Below, piece after piece: positions 15,581-26,571 of a stretch of DNA of 64,000 bases. The translations under genes were made by a program, and so were the position numbers. The DNA comes from Glycomyces xiaoerkulensis (GTDB lineage: Bacteria; Actinomycetota; Actinomycetes; Mycobacteriales; Micromonosporaceae). The notes below the pieces were generated by a model. It was not told where the DNA came from and did no database searches. It saw nothing but the letters and a program-made list of their open reading frames with translations. Every line of letters begins with the position of its first letter. Position 1 is the stretch's first letter. Where the stretch lies: positions 186,001 through 250,000 of the forward strand of contig NZ_PGGV01000033.1 in assembly GCF_002798405.1 (NCBI RefSeq), in the 5' to 3' direction.

Positions 15581-15643
15581 GTTCAGATTTGAACAACCGA
15601 GATTCACCCTAGCCCGGGGACCGATACGGTTCAAAATTGAACC
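15581..15643 (-). promoter_or_regulatory. wrbA promoter with two overlapping palindromic operators
   Basis: On the minus strand TTGAAC (15629-15634) and TAGGGT (15606-15611) are 17 bases apart, a good promoter for wrbA with a start near 15599. GGTTCAA/TTGAACC arms (15628-15643, 2-base gap) cover the -35 box, and GTTCA/TGAAC arms (15581-15594, 4-base gap) lie just downstream of the start. Both positions would let a repressor block transcription. Confidence 0.6.
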
Positions 15644-15873
15644 AATGTGGGGTTCGCCACTATGGCGCCTCGTAGCGAGAGCGGCCGCGGAGGCCGATCG
15701 CATCCCTGTCTGTTTCGTCACGGCGCCGCCGTTGCTGGGCAAGGGCTTTCCGGGGTCCCCGAGCGGTGACCCCATGGCACGGCCGTACGCTTCGTGAGCA
15801 TGCGTAACGCCAACTTAGGCGGACCTAAGTGCGACCGGCCCGATGCCGGAGTTCTAGACTGCTCGCAAAAGCT

Positions 15874-15889
15874 TGTGAAGCTCTTCACA
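15874..15889 (+). promoter_or_regulatory. Rex-type redox operator upstream of menJ-nuo
   Basis: TGTGAAGCTCTTCACA fits the actinomycete Rex operator (TGTGAA, 4 bases, TTCACA) perfectly; the symmetry extends to 10-bp arms (15871-15892). Rex represses respiratory genes until NADH/NAD+ rises, and nuo operons are among its known targets in Streptomyces. It lies 51 bases before the menJ start, where it could cover the operon promoter. Confidence 0.75.
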
Positions 15890-15940
15890 AGCGGTGGCTC
15901 GGTAAGGATGATCACGGCCCCGACGCCTGAGAGGACGCAA

Positions 15941-17227
15941 GTGACCACGCAATCCACGCCCGATGCCGACGTAATCGTCGTCGGCGCGGGCCCCGGTGGT
16001 TCGGCTGCGGCCTACTATCTCGCCCGCCGCGGTCTCGACGTGCTCCTGCTGGAGAAGACCGCGTTCCCGCGGGAGAAGGTCTGCGGCGACGGCCTCACCC
16101 CCCGCTCGGTGGCCCAATTGCTCAAGATGGGGATCGACACCTCGCCCGAGGCCGGCTGGACCCGCAACCGCGGCCTGCGGGTGGTCGCCGACGAGACCGT
16201 CCTCGAACTCGACTGGCCGGCCCTCCAGAGCTTCCCCGACTACGGACTCACCCGCACCCGCGAGGACTTCGACGACCTGCTGGCCGAGCGCGCGGTCGAG
16301 GCCGGCGCCTCGCTCCGGACCGGCGTCCAGGTCACCGCCCCCGAATTCGACGCCGCCGGCCGGGTCTGCGGCGTCACCGGCAAGCACGAGGGCGAGCCCG
16401 TCCGCTACCGCGCGCCGCTGGTCATCGCCGCCGACGGCGTCTCCGGCCGCCTGGCGCTCTCCCTGGGCATCAAACGCAACCCCGACCGCCCCATGGGCGT
16501 CGCGGTCCGCCAGTACTACAAGTCCCCGGCCAAGCACGCGGACGAATACCTCGAATCCTGGCTGGCCCTGCGCACCGCCGAACGGCCCGAAGAGCTCCAG
16601 CCCGGCTACGGGTGGATCTTCGGCCTCGGCGACGGCCGGGTCAACGTCGGCCTCGGCGTGCTCAACTCCTCGGTCGGCTACGGCAAGACCAATTACCGGT
16701 CCCTGCTGCGCGACTGGCTCGCCGGCACCCCCGAGGCGTGGGGCCTGCGCGAGGAGTCCGCCGCCGACGGCCCGCCCCGCGGGGCCGCCCTCCCGATGGG
16801 CTTCAACCGCGTCCCCCACTACAGCCGGGGCCTGATGCTCGTCGGCGACTCCGGCGGCATGGTCAACCCGTTCAACGGCGAGGGCATCGCCTACGCCCTC
16901 GAATCGGCCGACATCGCCGCCGACACCGCCGCCGAGGCGCTGCGGCAGCCCACCGCGCCCCGCCGCGAGGCCGTCCTGCGCCGCTACCCCGAGCGGATGA
17001 CCGGCCACCTCGGCTCCTACTACCGCATGGGCGAGGTCTTCGTGCGCCTCATCGGCCACCCCGCCGTCATGGCCGCCTGCACCCGCTACGGTCTCCGGAG
17101 CCCCGCGCTCATGCGCATCGTGCTGAAACTGCTGGCGAACCTCACCGACTCGCCCGGCGGCGACCTCGCCGACCGGGTCGTCAACGGCCTGCGGGTCGCC
17201 ACACCCGAATTGGGAAGGAGGGCCTGA
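15941..17227 (+). CDS. menJ: Geranylgeranyl reductase family flavoprotein, probable menaquinone reductase MenJ
   Basis: FAD-dependent reductase of isoprenoid double bonds, 428 aa. The dinucleotide-binding motif VIVVGAGPGGSAAAYYLARRGLDVLLLEK is at the N-terminus, PREKVCGDGLTPRSV follows (about 44-58), and a second FAD motif GLMLVGDSGGMVNPFNGEGIAYALES is around residue 300. In M. tuberculosis the homologue Rv0561c saturates one isoprene unit of menaquinone and also sits near menG and a polyprenyl synthase. The GTG at 15941 has GAGAGGA 7 bases upstream; an ATG at 15908 lacks usable spacing. It is 4 bases ahead of nuoA, so it is probably the first gene of the nuo operon. The substrate is inferred from context. 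Confidence 0.82.
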   Translation: MTTQSTPDADVIVVGAGPGGSAAAYYLARRGLDVLLLEKTAFPREKVCGDGLTPRSVAQLLKMGIDTSPEAGWTRNRGLRVVADETVLELDWPALQSFPDYGLTRTREDFDDLLAERAVEAGASLRTGVQVTAPEFDAAGRVCGVTGKHEGEPVRYRAPLVIAADGVSGRLALSLGIKRNPDRPMGVAVRQYYKSPAKHADEYLESWLALRTAERPEELQPGYGWIFGLGDGRVNVGLGVLNSSVGYGKTNYRSLLRDWLAGTPEAWGLREESAADGPPRGAALPMGFNRVPHYSRGLMLVGDSGGMVNPFNGEGIAYALESADIAADTAAEALRQPTAPRREAVLRRYPERMTGHLGSYYRMGEVFVRLIGHPAVMAACTRYGLRSPALMRIVLKLLANLTDSPGGDLADRVVNGLRVATPELGRRA

Positions 17228-17231
17228 GCCG

Positions 17232-17591
17232 ATGGAAGTCTATGTGCCGATCGTCGTGATGTTCGCGATCGGACTCGGGTTCGCACTCGTCTCGGTCGTC
17301 GCCTCGCGCATCGCCGGCCCCCGCCGGTTCAACCGGGCCAAGAACGACCCCTACGAATGCGGCATCGAGCCGGCCCCGACCGGCTCCAGCGCCACCAAGT
17401 TCCCGGTGAAGTTCTACCTGACCGCGATGCTCTTCATCGTCTTCGACATCGAGATCATCTTCCTCGTGCCGTGGGCGGTCCACCACGACGTGCTCGGGGT
17501 CTTCGGGTTCTGGGCGGTCGTCATGTTCATCGGAGCGCTGTTCGTCGCCTACGCCTACGAGTGGCGGCGCGGCGGACTGGACTGGGATTAG
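17232..17591 (+). CDS. nuoA: NADH-quinone oxidoreductase subunit A
   Basis: Small membrane subunit of complex I, 119 aa with three transmembrane helices (about 5-25, 63-83 and 90-110). The conserved loop [10 protein letters not shown] (about 38-47) near the quinone site is intact. The ATG has GGAAGGAGGG a few bases upstream, inside the menJ 3' end. First of 14 colinear nuo genes in the canonical A-N order. Confidence 0.96.
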   Translation: MEVYVPIVVMFAIGLGFALVSVVASRIAGPRRFNRAKNDPYECGIEPAPTGSSATKFPVKFYLTAMLFIVFDIEIIFLVPWAVHHDVLGVFGFWAVVMFIGALFVAYAYEWRRGGLDWD

Positions 17592-17593
17592 CG

Positions 17594-18229
17594 ATGGGAA
17601 TCGAAGAGAAACTGCCCCAAGGCATCATCCTCACCTCCGTCGAGGCCCTGGTGAACTGGACGCGGAAGGCCTCGATGTGGCCTGCCACGTTCGGCCTGGC
17701 CTGCTGCGCGATCGAGATGATGTCCACCGGCGCCGCCCGCTACGACACCGGCCGGTTCGGCATGGAGGTCTTCCGCGCCAGCCCCCGCCAGGCCGACCTG
17801 ATGATCGTCGCCGGCCGCGTGTCGCAGAAGATGGCGCCGGTCCTGCGGCAGATCTACGACCAGATGGCCGACCCGAAGTGGGTCCTGTCGATGGGCGTGT
17901 GCGCCACCAGCGGCGGCATGTTCAACAACTACGCGATCGTCCAGGGCGTCGACCACGTCGTGCCCGTGGACATGTACCTGCCCGGCTGCCCGCCCCGCCC
18001 CGAGATGCTCCTCGACGCGATCCTTAAACTCCACGAGAAGGTCCAGCACGAGCCGCTCGGCGAGAAGCGCCGCCAGGAGCTCAAGGACCGGCCCGAGCCC
18101 GACATCAAGCCCGGAGAGATGCCCTCCAGCTACCGCTTCGACAAGCAGCGCAGGCAGGAGTGGACCGAGGCCGCCAAGTCCGGCACCCAGGAGCAGCTCC
18201 GCATCAGGAAGGCGGTGGTCAAGCCGTGA
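17594..18229 (+). CDS. nuoB: NADH-quinone oxidoreductase subunit B
   Basis: Peripheral-arm subunit carrying iron-sulfur cluster N2, the last electron carrier before the quinone; 211 aa. The N2 ligands are GLACCAIEM (adjacent cysteines, about 35-36), MGVCATSGG (about 101) and LPGCPPRPE (about 131). The C-terminus beyond the conserved core is longer than in many bacteria. The ATG begins 2 bases after the nuoA stop. Confidence 0.96.
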   Translation: MGIEEKLPQGIILTSVEALVNWTRKASMWPATFGLACCAIEMMSTGAARYDTGRFGMEVFRASPRQADLMIVAGRVSQKMAPVLRQIYDQMADPKWVLSMGVCATSGGMFNNYAIVQGVDHVVPVDMYLPGCPPRPEMLLDAILKLHEKVQHEPLGEKRRQELKDRPEPDIKPGEMPSSYRFDKQRRQEWTEAAKSGTQEQLRIRKAVVKP

Positions 18230-18903
18230 GCGACTCCACCAGCGACGGCGAGATCCAGCCCGTCGGCCAGGAGGCCCGGGGCCTGTTCGGCGTCTCCGAC
18301 ACCGGCGACACCTCCGGCTTCGGCGGCCTGGTCCGGCGCGACCCGACCGGCGGCCCGGTCGTGTCCACGCCCGAGCCGCTCGGCGGCTACTTCGACGAGA
18401 TCCTCGCCGCCGTCCGCGAAGGACTCGGCGACGAGGTCGTCCGCGCCGCCGTGGTCGACCGCGACGAGCTGACCATCCACATCGCGCCCGACCGGACCGC
18501 CGAGGTCTGCCGGCACATGCGCGACGACGAGAGCCTCAGGTTCGAACTGTGCAACTCCGTCTCCGGGGTCGACTACCCGGCGCAGGGGACCCGGCTGCAC
18601 GTGGTCTACCACCTGACCTCGATGACCTACCGGCGGCGGGTCCGCCTGGAGACCGCCGTCGGCCTCGACCACCCCGTGGTCGCCAGCGTCACCGAGGTGT
18701 ACCCGACCGCCGACTGGCAGGAGCGCGAGGTCTACGACATGTTCGGCGTGGTCTTCGAAGGCCACCCGCACCTGACCCGCATCCTCATGCCCGACGACTG
18801 GGAGGGCTACCCCCAGCGCAAGGACTACCCGCTCGGCGGCATCTCCGTCGAGTACAAGGGCGCGCATATTCCGCCTCCGGACGAGAGGAGGGCCTACAAG
18901 TGA
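18226..18903 (+). CDS. nuoC: NADH-quinone oxidoreductase subunit C
   Basis: 30-kDa subunit of the peripheral arm, 225 aa. The signature [47 protein letters not shown] (about 160-205) is complete. An acidic, poorly conserved N-terminal extension of about 60 residues precedes the core, as in other actinomycetes. The GTG start overlaps the nuoB stop (GTGA). Confidence 0.95.
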   Translation: MSDSTSDGEIQPVGQEARGLFGVSDTGDTSGFGGLVRRDPTGGPVVSTPEPLGGYFDEILAAVREGLGDEVVRAAVVDRDELTIHIAPDRTAEVCRHMRDDESLRFELCNSVSGVDYPAQGTRLHVVYHLTSMTYRRRVRLETAVGLDHPVVASVTEVYPTADWQEREVYDMFGVVFEGHPHLTRILMPDDWEGYPQRKDYPLGGISVEYKGAHIPPPDERRAYK

Positions 18904-20258
18904 CCGCCACCGACAACGCCGAATCCCACGACATCTTCGCCGCCGAGGACGCCTACGCGGCCGAGCGCGAGACCACCGAGGGCAAGGTCTACACCGTCAC
19001 CGGCGGCGACTGGGACGAAATGGTGGCCGCGGTCGACCCGGTCAACGACGAGCGCATCATCGTCAACCTCGGCCCGCAGCACCCTTCCACGCACGGCGTG
19101 CTCCGCCTCGTCTGCGAGATGGAGGGCGAGACCGTCCGGTCCATCCGGCCGGTCATCGGCTACCTGCACACCGGCATCGAGAAGAACCTCGAATACCGCA
19201 CCTGGACCCAGGGCTGCACGTTCGTGACCCGCGCCGACTACCTGGCGCCGATCTTCAACGAGACCGGCTACTGCCTCGGCGTCGAGAAGCTCCTCGACAT
19301 CGAGGTCCCCGAGCGCGCCAACGTGCTCCGCGTGATCATGATGGAGCTCAACCGCATCTCCAGCCACCTGGTCGCCCTGGCTACCGCCGGCATGGAGCTC
19401 GGGGCGCTGTCGATGATGATCTACGGCTTCCGGGACCGCGAGCGGGTCCTCGACCTGTTCGAGGCCGTCTCCGGCCTGCGCATGAACATGGCCTACATCC
19501 GCCCCGGCGGGGTCGCCCAGGACATCTCCGAGGACGCGATCCGGATGATCCGCGACTTCGTCGAGTACATGCCCAAGGGCCTGGACGACTACGAGGGCCT
19601 GCTCACCGGCAACGCCATCTGGCAGGAGCGCACCCAGGGCGTCGCCTACCTCGACGTCTCCGGCTGCCTCGCACTCGGCGTCACCGGACCGGTGCTGCGC
19701 TCGGCCGGCCTCGGCTGGGACCTGCGCAAGACCATGCCCTACTGCGGCTACGAGGACTACGAGTTCGACGTGCCGACCCGCACCGGCGCCGACGCCTGGT
19801 CCCGCTACCTGATCCGGATCGAGGAGATCCGCCAGAGCCTGCGCATCATCACCCAGGGCCTGGACCGGCTCGAGCCCGGCCCGGTCATGGTCGAGGACAA
19901 GAAGATCGCCTGGCCCGCCCAGCTCGCGCTCGGATCCGACGGCATGGGCAACAGCCTCAACCACATCCGGCACATCATGAGCCAGTCGATGGAAGCGCTC
20001 ATCCACCACTTCAAGCTCGTCACCGAGGGCTTCCGAGTCCCGGCCGGGCAGGCGTACACCGCCATCGAGGCCCCTCGCGGCGAGCTGGGCACGCACGTCG
20101 TATCCGACGGCGGCACCCGGCCGTTCCGCGTCCACATGCGCGACCCGTCCTTCGTCAACCTCCAGGCGCTTCCGGCCATCGCCGAGGGCGGCCTGCTGGC
20201 CGACGTCATCGCGGGCGGCGCCTCATTCGACCCGGTCATGGGAGGCTGCGACCGATGA
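18900..20258 (+). CDS. nuoD: NADH-quinone oxidoreductase subunit D
   Basis: 49-kDa subunit, which forms the quinone site with NuoB; 452 aa. Visible hallmarks are [14 protein letters not shown] (quinone-site His), GYLHTGIEK, the hydrogenase-like ELNRISSHL, and the C-terminal [10 protein letters not shown] and DPVMGGCDR. Start GTG overlaps the nuoC stop and is preceded by GAGAGGAGGG. In the truncated second nuo operon no D homologue is present, so this copy is the only one seen. Confidence 0.96.
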   Translation: MTATDNAESHDIFAAEDAYAAERETTEGKVYTVTGGDWDEMVAAVDPVNDERIIVNLGPQHPSTHGVLRLVCEMEGETVRSIRPVIGYLHTGIEKNLEYRTWTQGCTFVTRADYLAPIFNETGYCLGVEKLLDIEVPERANVLRVIMMELNRISSHLVALATAGMELGALSMMIYGFRDRERVLDLFEAVSGLRMNMAYIRPGGVAQDISEDAIRMIRDFVEYMPKGLDDYEGLLTGNAIWQERTQGVAYLDVSGCLALGVTGPVLRSAGLGWDLRKTMPYCGYEDYEFDVPTRTGADAWSRYLIRIEEIRQSLRIITQGLDRLEPGPVMVEDKKIAWPAQLALGSDGMGNSLNHIRHIMSQSMEALIHHFKLVTEGFRVPAGQAYTAIEAPRGELGTHVVSDGGTRPFRVHMRDPSFVNLQALPAIAEGGLLADVIAGGASFDPVMGGCDR

Positions 20259-20947
20259 GCTATCCGGAGAAGATCCACCAGCAGGCCGAGGCCGTCATCG
20301 CCCGCTACCCCGAGGGCCGGTCCCGCTCGGCGCTGCTGCCGCTGCTGCACCTGGTGCAGTCCCACGACGGCTACGTCTCCGAGGAGGGCATCGCCTTCTG
20401 CGCCGAGATCCTGGACATCACCAAGGCCCAGGTGATGGCGGTGTCGACCTTCTACACCATGTACAAGCGCGAACCGACCGGCGACTGGCTGGTGAGCGTG
20501 TGCACCAACACCCTCTGCCACGCCAAGGGCGGGCAGCGGGTCTACGACGCCCTCTCCGAGGAGCTCGACGTCGGCCACGACGAGACCACCGTGGACGGCA
20601 CGATCACCCTCGAGCACGCCGAATGCCTCGCCGCCTGCGACTACGCGCCGGTGGTGACGGTGAACTACGAATTCTTCGACGACATGGACGAGACCGCCGC
20701 GCTCGACCTGGTGCGCCAGCTCAAGGAGGGCAAGCGGCCCATCCCCTCCCGGGGCGCCCCGCTGTGCACCCTCCGCGAGATGTCGGTGCAACTGGCCGGG
20801 TTCGAAGACGAACGGCAGGCGGCCCTGGAGGGCAACGCCCAGGGCGAGGCCACCCTCGCCGGAAACCGGCTGGCGGCCGAGGCCGGCATCACCGCGCCGC
20901 AGTTCGATCCGGACACGCCGCTGGTCGAAACCGAGGAAGCGAAGTGA
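20255..20947 (+). CDS. nuoE: NADH-quinone oxidoreductase subunit E
   Basis: 24-kDa subunit with the [2Fe-2S] cluster N1a, 230 aa. Ligands are [12 protein letters not shown] (two Cys, about 87 and 92) and [11 protein letters not shown] (two Cys, about 128 and 132). The N-terminal helical region [22 protein letters not shown] is typical. The C-terminal 40 residues are an unconserved tail. ATGA overlap with nuoD. Confidence 0.95.
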   Translation: MSYPEKIHQQAEAVIARYPEGRSRSALLPLLHLVQSHDGYVSEEGIAFCAEILDITKAQVMAVSTFYTMYKREPTGDWLVSVCTNTLCHAKGGQRVYDALSEELDVGHDETTVDGTITLEHAECLAACDYAPVVTVNYEFFDDMDETAALDLVRQLKEGKRPIPSRGAPLCTLREMSVQLAGFEDERQAALEGNAQGEATLAGNRLAAEAGITAPQFDPDTPLVETEEAK

Positions 20948-22278
20948 GGCGAGCAACCGTGCCAGCACCGTCACGCCCCCGCGAAGACGTCCTCTCCAAG
21001 CTCACGCCCGTGGTGACCAAGCGCTGGCTCTCCCCGGGCGCCTGGAAGCTCGACGTCTACGAGCAGCTCGACGGCTACAAGGCGCTGCGCAAAGCCCTGC
21101 GCCACGAGCCGTCCGAGCTGGTCGCATTCATGAAGGAGTCCGGCCACCGCGGCCGCGGCGGCGCCGGCTTCCCGGTCGGCATGAAATGGCAGTTCGTCCC
21201 CGACGACGGCAACGAGCACTACCTGGTGGTCAACGCCGACGAGGGCGAGCCGGGCACCTGCAAGGACCTGCCGCTGATGATGAACGACCCGCACTCGGTC
21301 ATCGAGGGCGTCGCCATCGCCTCCTACGCCATCAAGGCCGACCGCGCGTTCGTGTACGTGCGCGGCGAGGCCGTCCACGCCGCCCGCCGCCTCCGCCAGG
21401 CCGTCCGCGAGGCCGAGGAGGTCGGCTACCTCGGCAAGGACATCCTCGGCTCCGGCTTCAACCTCGAGGTGGTCATCCACTCCGGGGCCGGCGCCTACAT
21501 CTGCGGCGAGGAGACGGCCCTGCTCGACTCCCTCGAAGGCCTGCGCGGCCAGCCGCGGCTGCGCCCGCCGTTCCCGGCCACCCACGGGCTCTACCAGAAA
21601 CCGAGCTGCATCAACAACGTCGGCACCATCGCCGCGGTCCCGCACATCGTGCTCGGCGGCGCCGAATGGTGGAAGTCGCTGGGCTCGGAGAACGCCGCGG
21701 GCACGATGATCTACTCCGTGTCCGGACGGGTCAAGCACCCCGGCCAGTACGAATGCGCCCTGGGCACCACCCTGAGCGAACTGATCGAGCTGGCCGGCGG
21801 CATGGAGGACGGGCACGAGCTGCGCTACTTCACCCCCGGCGGGTCGTCGACGCCGCTGCTGACCGACGAGCACAAGGACGTCCCGCTCGACTTCGACAAC
21901 GTCTCCAAGGCCGGCTCGATCCTCGGCACCACGGCGATCATGGTCTTCTCCGACCAGGACTGCCCGGTGCTCGCCTGCTGGCGCTGGATGAAGTTCTACC
22001 AGCACGAATCGTGCGGCAAATGCACCCCGTGCCGCGAGGGCAACTACTGGATGGTCCGGGTCTACGAGCGGATCCTCTCCGGCAACGGCGCCGAGAAGGA
22101 CCTCAAGCTGCTCGAAGACGCCTGCGGCAACCTGCTGGGCCGCGCCTTCTGCGGCCTGGGCGACGGCGCCGCCTCCAGCGTCACCTCCAGCCTGAAGTTC
22201 TTCCGGCAGGACTACCTCGACTACATCGAGGGCAACAAGCGGCCGCTGTTCGACGCCGAGAAGATCGGAGCGCACTGA
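20944..22278 (+). CDS. nuoF: NADH-quinone oxidoreductase subunit F
   Basis: 51-kDa subunit that binds NADH and FMN and carries cluster N3; about 444 aa. The FMN/NADH site is [16 protein letters not shown] (about 61-76) with [12 protein letters not shown]; the [4Fe-4S] ligands are [12 protein letters not shown] (about 355-366) and [10 protein letters not shown] (about 402). The GTG at 20944 overlaps the nuoE stop and has GAGGAAG upstream; a GTG at 20959 is an alternative. Confidence 0.95.
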   Translation: MRRATVPAPSRPREDVLSKLTPVVTKRWLSPGAWKLDVYEQLDGYKALRKALRHEPSELVAFMKESGHRGRGGAGFPVGMKWQFVPDDGNEHYLVVNADEGEPGTCKDLPLMMNDPHSVIEGVAIASYAIKADRAFVYVRGEAVHAARRLRQAVREAEEVGYLGKDILGSGFNLEVVIHSGAGAYICGEETALLDSLEGLRGQPRLRPPFPATHGLYQKPSCINNVGTIAAVPHIVLGGAEWWKSLGSENAAGTMIYSVSGRVKHPGQYECALGTTLSELIELAGGMEDGHELRYFTPGGSSTPLLTDEHKDVPLDFDNVSKAGSILGTTAIMVFSDQDCPVLACWRWMKFYQHESCGKCTPCREGNYWMVRVYERILSGNGAEKDLKLLEDACGNLLGRAFCGLGDGAASSVTSSLKFFRQDYLDYIEGNKRPLFDAEKIGAH

Positions 22279-22279
22279 C

Positions 22280-24727
22280 ATGACTGACCAGGTCACGTTC
22301 ACCATCGACGGCGTCGAGCTCACCGTCCCCAAGGGCACCCTGCTGATCCGGGCCGCCGAGCAGCTCGGCATCGAGATCCCCCGCTTCTGCGACCACCCGC
22401 TGCTGGAGCCGGCCGGGGCCTGCCGGCAGTGCCTGGTCGAGGTCCCCGACATGGGCAACGGCCGCGGCATGCCCAAGCCGGCCGCCTCCTGCACCACCAC
22501 GGCGATGGAGGGCATGGTCGTCAAGACCCAGCACTCCAGCGAGATCGCGCGCCAGGCCCAAGAGGGGATCATGGAGTTCCTCCTGATCAACCACCCCCTC
22601 GACTGCCCCATCTGCGACAAGGGCGGCGAATGCCCCCTGCAGAACCAGGCGATGAGCACCGGTCGCACCGAGACCCGCATGGAGTCCGACGACAAGCGGA
22701 CCTACAAGAAGGCCCTGCCCATCTCCTCCCAGGTGCTGCTCGACCGCGAGCGCTGCGTGCTGTGCGCCCGCTGCACCCGCTTCTCCGACGAGATCGCCGG
22801 CGACCCGTTCATCGAACTGATGGAGCGCTCCGACCTCGAGCAGGTCGGCGTCTACGAGGACGAGCCGTTCGAGTCCTACTTCTCGGGCAACACCGTCCAG
22901 ATCTGCCCGGTCGGCGCCCTCACCGGCACCCAGTACCGGTTCCGGTCCCGCCCGTTCGACCTCGTCTCCAGCCCCAGCGTCTGCGAGCACTGCTCCGCCG
23001 GCTGCTCCCAGCGCTCGGACCACCGCCGCGGCAAGGTCCTGCGCCGCCTGGCCGGCAACGACCCGGCGGTCAACGAGGAGTGGAACTGCGACAAGGGCCG
23101 CTGGGCGATGAACTACGTCGACTCGGCCGACCGCATCACCAAACCGCTGGTGAGAGAGGAGGACGGCTCCCTCCGCGAGGCCGCCTGGCCCGAGGCGCTG
23201 CGCCGCGCCGCGGCCGGCCTGCGCGAGGCAGCCGGCGGCGTCGGGGTCCTGCCCGGCGGGCGCCTCACCGTCGAAGACGCCTACGCCTACTCCAAGTTCG
23301 CGCGCGTCGCCCTCGGCACCAACGACATCGACTTCCGCTCCCGGCCGCACTCGACCGAGGAGGCCGAGTTCCTCGCCCACAGCGTCGCCGGGGTCTACCC
23401 CTCCTCGGGCGCGGTCACCTACGAGGACCTCGAGAAGGCCCCCACCGTCCTGATCGCCGGCCTCGAAGTCGAAGAGGAATGCCCGATCGCATTCCTGCGC
23501 CTGCGCAAGGCCGTCCGCAAATCCGGCCAGCGCGTCCACGTGCTCGCCCCCTTCGCCACCCGCGGCACCCGCAAGCTCTCCGCGAACCTCATCGAAGGGC
23601 TGCCCGGCGAAGAGGCCGACCTGCTCGACTCCTGGCGGGACGGCGGCGTCGTCCACGACGCGATGTCCGAAGAGGGCGCGGTCATCCTCGTCGGCGAGCG
23701 CCTCGCCACCGTCGAAGGCGCCTTCAGCGCCGTGGTGCGGCTCGCCCAGGCCACCGGCGCGCGGATCGCCTGGGTCCCGCGCCGCGCCGGCGACCGCGGC
23801 GCGGTCGAGACCGGCTGCCTCCCCGGCCTGCTGCCCGGCGGCGGCCAGGCCGGCTACGGCGAGGACCGCGAGCAGCTCGCCCGGTACTGGGGCGTCGACG
23901 ACCTGCCCGAACGGGACGGCCGCCCCGCCTGGGAGATCCTGCGGGCCGCCGCCGACGGCGAACTCGACGCGCTCCTGATCGGCGGCGTCGACCCCTACGA
24001 CTTCGCCAACGCGCCCGCGGTCGAGGCCGCCCTGTACGCCGCCCGGTTCGTCGTCTCGCTCGAACTGCGGCACTCGGCGGTCACGCGCGTAGCCGACGTG
24101 ATCCTCCCGGTCGCGCCCGTCACCGACAAGGCCGGCGCCTACTTCGACTGGGAGGGCCGCCTGCGAACCTTTGACAACGTCCTCGACTCCGAGCTGATGA
24201 GCGACCACCGCGTCCTCGACGTCCTCGCGCAGGGCATGGACACCGACCTCGGCCTCGGCGACACCCGCGAGGTCCGCGGCGAACTGGCCGGGCTGCCCGA
24301 CCCGGTCGCCCGCCAGCCCGCCCCCGACCTGCGGCCCGACCGCCCCGCCGCGGCCCCCGGCGAGGGCAAGGCCGTCCTGGCCACCTGGCGGCAGTTGCTC
24401 GACGGCGGCTCCCTCCAGGAGAACAACCAGCACCTGGCCGACTGCGCCCCCGACCCGGTCGTGCGCCTGTCGGCGGCGACCGCGAAGTCCATCGGCGCGG
24501 CCGAAGGGGCCGGGGTGACCGTGTCGACCGCGATCGGCGGCATCACCCTGCCGCTGGCCACCACCGACATGCCCGAAGGCGTGGTGTGGCTGCCGACCAA
24601 CGCCCCCGGGCGCGGCATCTTCCGCAACCTCGGCGCCCACGCCGGGGACGTGGTCGCCATCCGCGCCTATCCGAACGTGCCGCGCCCCGCCGGCGGCGAC
24701 GACGACCTGGAGGCGGTCAAACGATGA
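22280..24727 (+). CDS. nuoG: NADH-quinone oxidoreductase subunit G
   Basis: 75-kDa subunit of the electron-input arm, 815 aa. Cluster ligands in order: N1b ([19 protein letters not shown] and SCTT), the His/Cys cluster N5 ([15 protein letters not shown]), N4 ([10 protein letters not shown] and CPVGALT) and the extra N7 site (CEHCSAGC and NCDKGRW) found in only part of the family. A molybdopterin-oxidoreductase-like fold without cofactor ligands fills the rest, and the C-terminal domain ([20 protein letters not shown]) is present. Confidence 0.95.
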   Translation: MTDQVTFTIDGVELTVPKGTLLIRAAEQLGIEIPRFCDHPLLEPAGACRQCLVEVPDMGNGRGMPKPAASCTTTAMEGMVVKTQHSSEIARQAQEGIMEFLLINHPLDCPICDKGGECPLQNQAMSTGRTETRMESDDKRTYKKALPISSQVLLDRERCVLCARCTRFSDEIAGDPFIELMERSDLEQVGVYEDEPFESYFSGNTVQICPVGALTGTQYRFRSRPFDLVSSPSVCEHCSAGCSQRSDHRRGKVLRRLAGNDPAVNEEWNCDKGRWAMNYVDSADRITKPLVREEDGSLREAAWPEALRRAAAGLREAAGGVGVLPGGRLTVEDAYAYSKFARVALGTNDIDFRSRPHSTEEAEFLAHSVAGVYPSSGAVTYEDLEKAPTVLIAGLEVEEECPIAFLRLRKAVRKSGQRVHVLAPFATRGTRKLSANLIEGLPGEEADLLDSWRDGGVVHDAMSEEGAVILVGERLATVEGAFSAVVRLAQATGARIAWVPRRAGDRGAVETGCLPGLLPGGGQAGYGEDREQLARYWGVDDLPERDGRPAWEILRAAADGELDALLIGGVDPYDFANAPAVEAALYAARFVVSLELRHSAVTRVADVILPVAPVTDKAGAYFDWEGRLRTFDNVLDSELMSDHRVLDVLAQGMDTDLGLGDTREVRGELAGLPDPVARQPAPDLRPDRPAAAPGEGKAVLATWRQLLDGGSLQENNQHLADCAPDPVVRLSAATAKSIGAAEGAGVTVSTAIGGITLPLATTDMPEGVVWLPTNAPGRGIFRNLGAHAGDVVAIRAYPNVPRPAGGDDDLEAVKR

Positions 24728-26016
24728 ACGATCCTTTCTGGCTCATCGCGATCAAGGGCACGCTGCTGTTCGTGGTGCTGGTCCTGCTGGTGCTGTTCAG
24801 CATCTGGTTCGAGCGCCGCGTCGTGGCGGTCATGCAGGTGCGGCCCGGCCCGAACCGCAACGGGCCGTTCGGGCTCCTGCAGTCCCTCGCCGACGGCCTG
24901 AAGCTCGCGTTCAAGGAGGACACCACCCCGCGCACCGCCGACCGGTGGGTCTACCTCCTGGCGCCGGTCATCGCCGTCACCTGCGCGTTCACCGCGTTCG
25001 CGGTCATCCCGTTCGGACCCGAGGTCACCATGTTCGGCCGCGAGACGATGCTGCAGTTGACCGACTTCGAAGTGAGCGTCCTGCTGGTCCTGGCGACCTC
25101 CGCGCTCGGCGTCTACGGCCTCGTCCTCGCCGGATGGTCCTCGGGCTCCTCGTACTCCCTGCTCGGCTCGCTGCGCGCGGCCGCGCAGGTCATCTCCTAC
25201 GAGATCGCCCTCGCCCTGGCGGTGCTGGCGGTGTTCTTCCAGTCCCAGCTCATGTCCACCGGCGCGATCGTCGAGGCCCAGGCCGAACCGGTCGACATGA
25301 ACTTCTTCGGCGCCGAAGTGGCCCTGCCCGGCTGGTACTTCCTGGTCCTGTTCCCCAGCTTCGTCATCTTCGTGATCGCCATGGTCGGGGAGACCAACCG
25401 CGCCCCGTTCGACCTGCCCGAGGCCGAGTCCGAACTGGTCTCCGGCTTCGCCACCGAGTACTCCAGCCTCAAGTACGCCTCGTTCTTCCTGGCCGAGTAC
25501 GTCAACATGGTCGCCATGTCCGCCCTGTGCGTGACGCTGTTCCTCGGCGGATGGGCGGCGCCCTTCCCCGACTCCTGGTGGCCGGCGGCCAACGAGGGCT
25601 GGCTGCCGCTGGTCTGGTTCTTCGGCAAGGTCATCGCGTTCATGTTCGTCTACGTGTGGCTGCGCGGCACCCTCCCGCGGTTCCGCTACGACCAGTTCAT
25701 GCGCCTGGGCTGGAAGGTCCTGGTCCCGGCCAGCCTGATCTGGATCCTGGCCCTGGCCGCGATCAACCTCGGCATCGTCGCCGAGGAGCAGTCCACCCGC
25801 ATCGCCCTGATCGGCGGCGCGCTCGTCCTGGTGGTCGCCGCCTTCATGTTCTGGCCCAGCCGCAAGCCCTACGAACCGCCGGCAGAGCCCGACGCCGGGC
25901 TCGGCGGCTACCCCGTCCCGCCGCTCGACCTCAGCGTGCCGCCCAACCCGCGCTCGCTCACCGAGCTCGAGCAGCGCGATCCCACTCCCGCCGTAGAAGG
26001 GAAGGAGGAGGACTAG
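24724..26016 (+). CDS. nuoH: NADH-quinone oxidoreductase subunit H
   Basis: Membrane subunit at the junction of both arms and part of the quinone tunnel; 430 aa with about eight transmembrane helices. Conserved motifs are [29 protein letters not shown] and [31 protein letters not shown]. The Pro-rich cytoplasmic tail of about 60 residues is an actinobacterial extension. Start ATG overlaps the nuoG stop. Confidence 0.96.
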   Translation: MNDPFWLIAIKGTLLFVVLVLLVLFSIWFERRVVAVMQVRPGPNRNGPFGLLQSLADGLKLAFKEDTTPRTADRWVYLLAPVIAVTCAFTAFAVIPFGPEVTMFGRETMLQLTDFEVSVLLVLATSALGVYGLVLAGWSSGSSYSLLGSLRAAAQVISYEIALALAVLAVFFQSQLMSTGAIVEAQAEPVDMNFFGAEVALPGWYFLVLFPSFVIFVIAMVGETNRAPFDLPEAESELVSGFATEYSSLKYASFFLAEYVNMVAMSALCVTLFLGGWAAPFPDSWWPAANEGWLPLVWFFGKVIAFMFVYVWLRGTLPRFRYDQFMRLGWKVLVPASLIWILALAAINLGIVAEEQSTRIALIGGALVLVVAAFMFWPSRKPYEPPAEPDAGLGGYPVPPLDLSVPPNPRSLTELEQRDPTPAVEGKEED

Positions 26017-26571
26017 ATGTCCATGGCAAAAGGCTTCGGCGTCACCTTCCGCCACATGTTCAAGCCCAAGGTGACGGTCAAGTACCCCGAGGAACCGCCG
26101 AAGGTGCAGGGCCGCTTCCACGGCCGGCACGTCCTCAACCGGCACCCCGACGGGCTGGAGAAGTGCATCGGCTGCGAGCTGTGCGCCTGGGCGTGCCCCG
26201 CCGACGCGATCTACGTCGAGGGCGCCGAGAACACCGAGGCCGAACGCTACTCGCCCGGCGAGCGGTACGCCAAGATCTACCAGATCAACTACGCCCGCTG
26301 CATCTTCTGCGGACTGTGCATCGAGGCCTGCCCCACCCGCTCGCTCACCATGAGCAACGAGTACGAGCTCGCCCGCGACGACCGCCGCGACCTCATCTTC
26401 ACCAAAGAGGAGCTCCTCTCGCCGCTCAGCGACGACATGGAGCAGCCGCCGCACCCGATGCGCATGGGGGACTCGGAGAAGGACTACTACCAGTCCGGCC
26501 CCGACAACCCCGGCGACAGCGCCGGCGCCGAGTTCTCCCTCACCGAGATGCTGCAGAGGAGAGACCAGTGA
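26017..26571 (+). CDS. nuoI: NADH-quinone oxidoreductase subunit I
   Basis: Ferredoxin-like subunit with clusters N6a and N6b, 184 aa. Two complete binding motifs are visible: [20 protein letters not shown] (about 49-68) and [16 protein letters not shown] (about 94-109). It starts directly after the nuoH stop with GGAAGGAGGAC as ribosome site. Confidence 0.96.
   Translation: MSMAKGFGVTFRHMFKPKVTVKYPEEPPKVQGRFHGRHVLNRHPDGLEKCIGCELCAWACPADAIYVEGAENTEAERYSPGERYAKIYQINYARCIFCGLCIEACPTRSLTMSNEYELARDDRRDLIFTKEELLSPLSDDMEQPPHPMRMGDSEKDYYQSGPDNPGDSAGAEFSLTEMLQRRDQ

Larger units (their letters stand above)
15527..15940. other. Divergent regulatory region between wrbA and menJ/nuo
   Basis: This 414-bp gap contains the wrbA promoter and palindromes (15581-15643), an inverted repeat with ACTTAGG/CCTAAGT arms (15813-15830) and a Rex-type operator (15874-15889). 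The segment 15650-15790 shows no gene or recognisable site. Confidence 0.5.

Noticed and set aside
15813-15830. DmdR/IdeR iron box
   Set aside because: Half-sites resemble TTAGG/CCTAA, but the centre is 5 bp too short.
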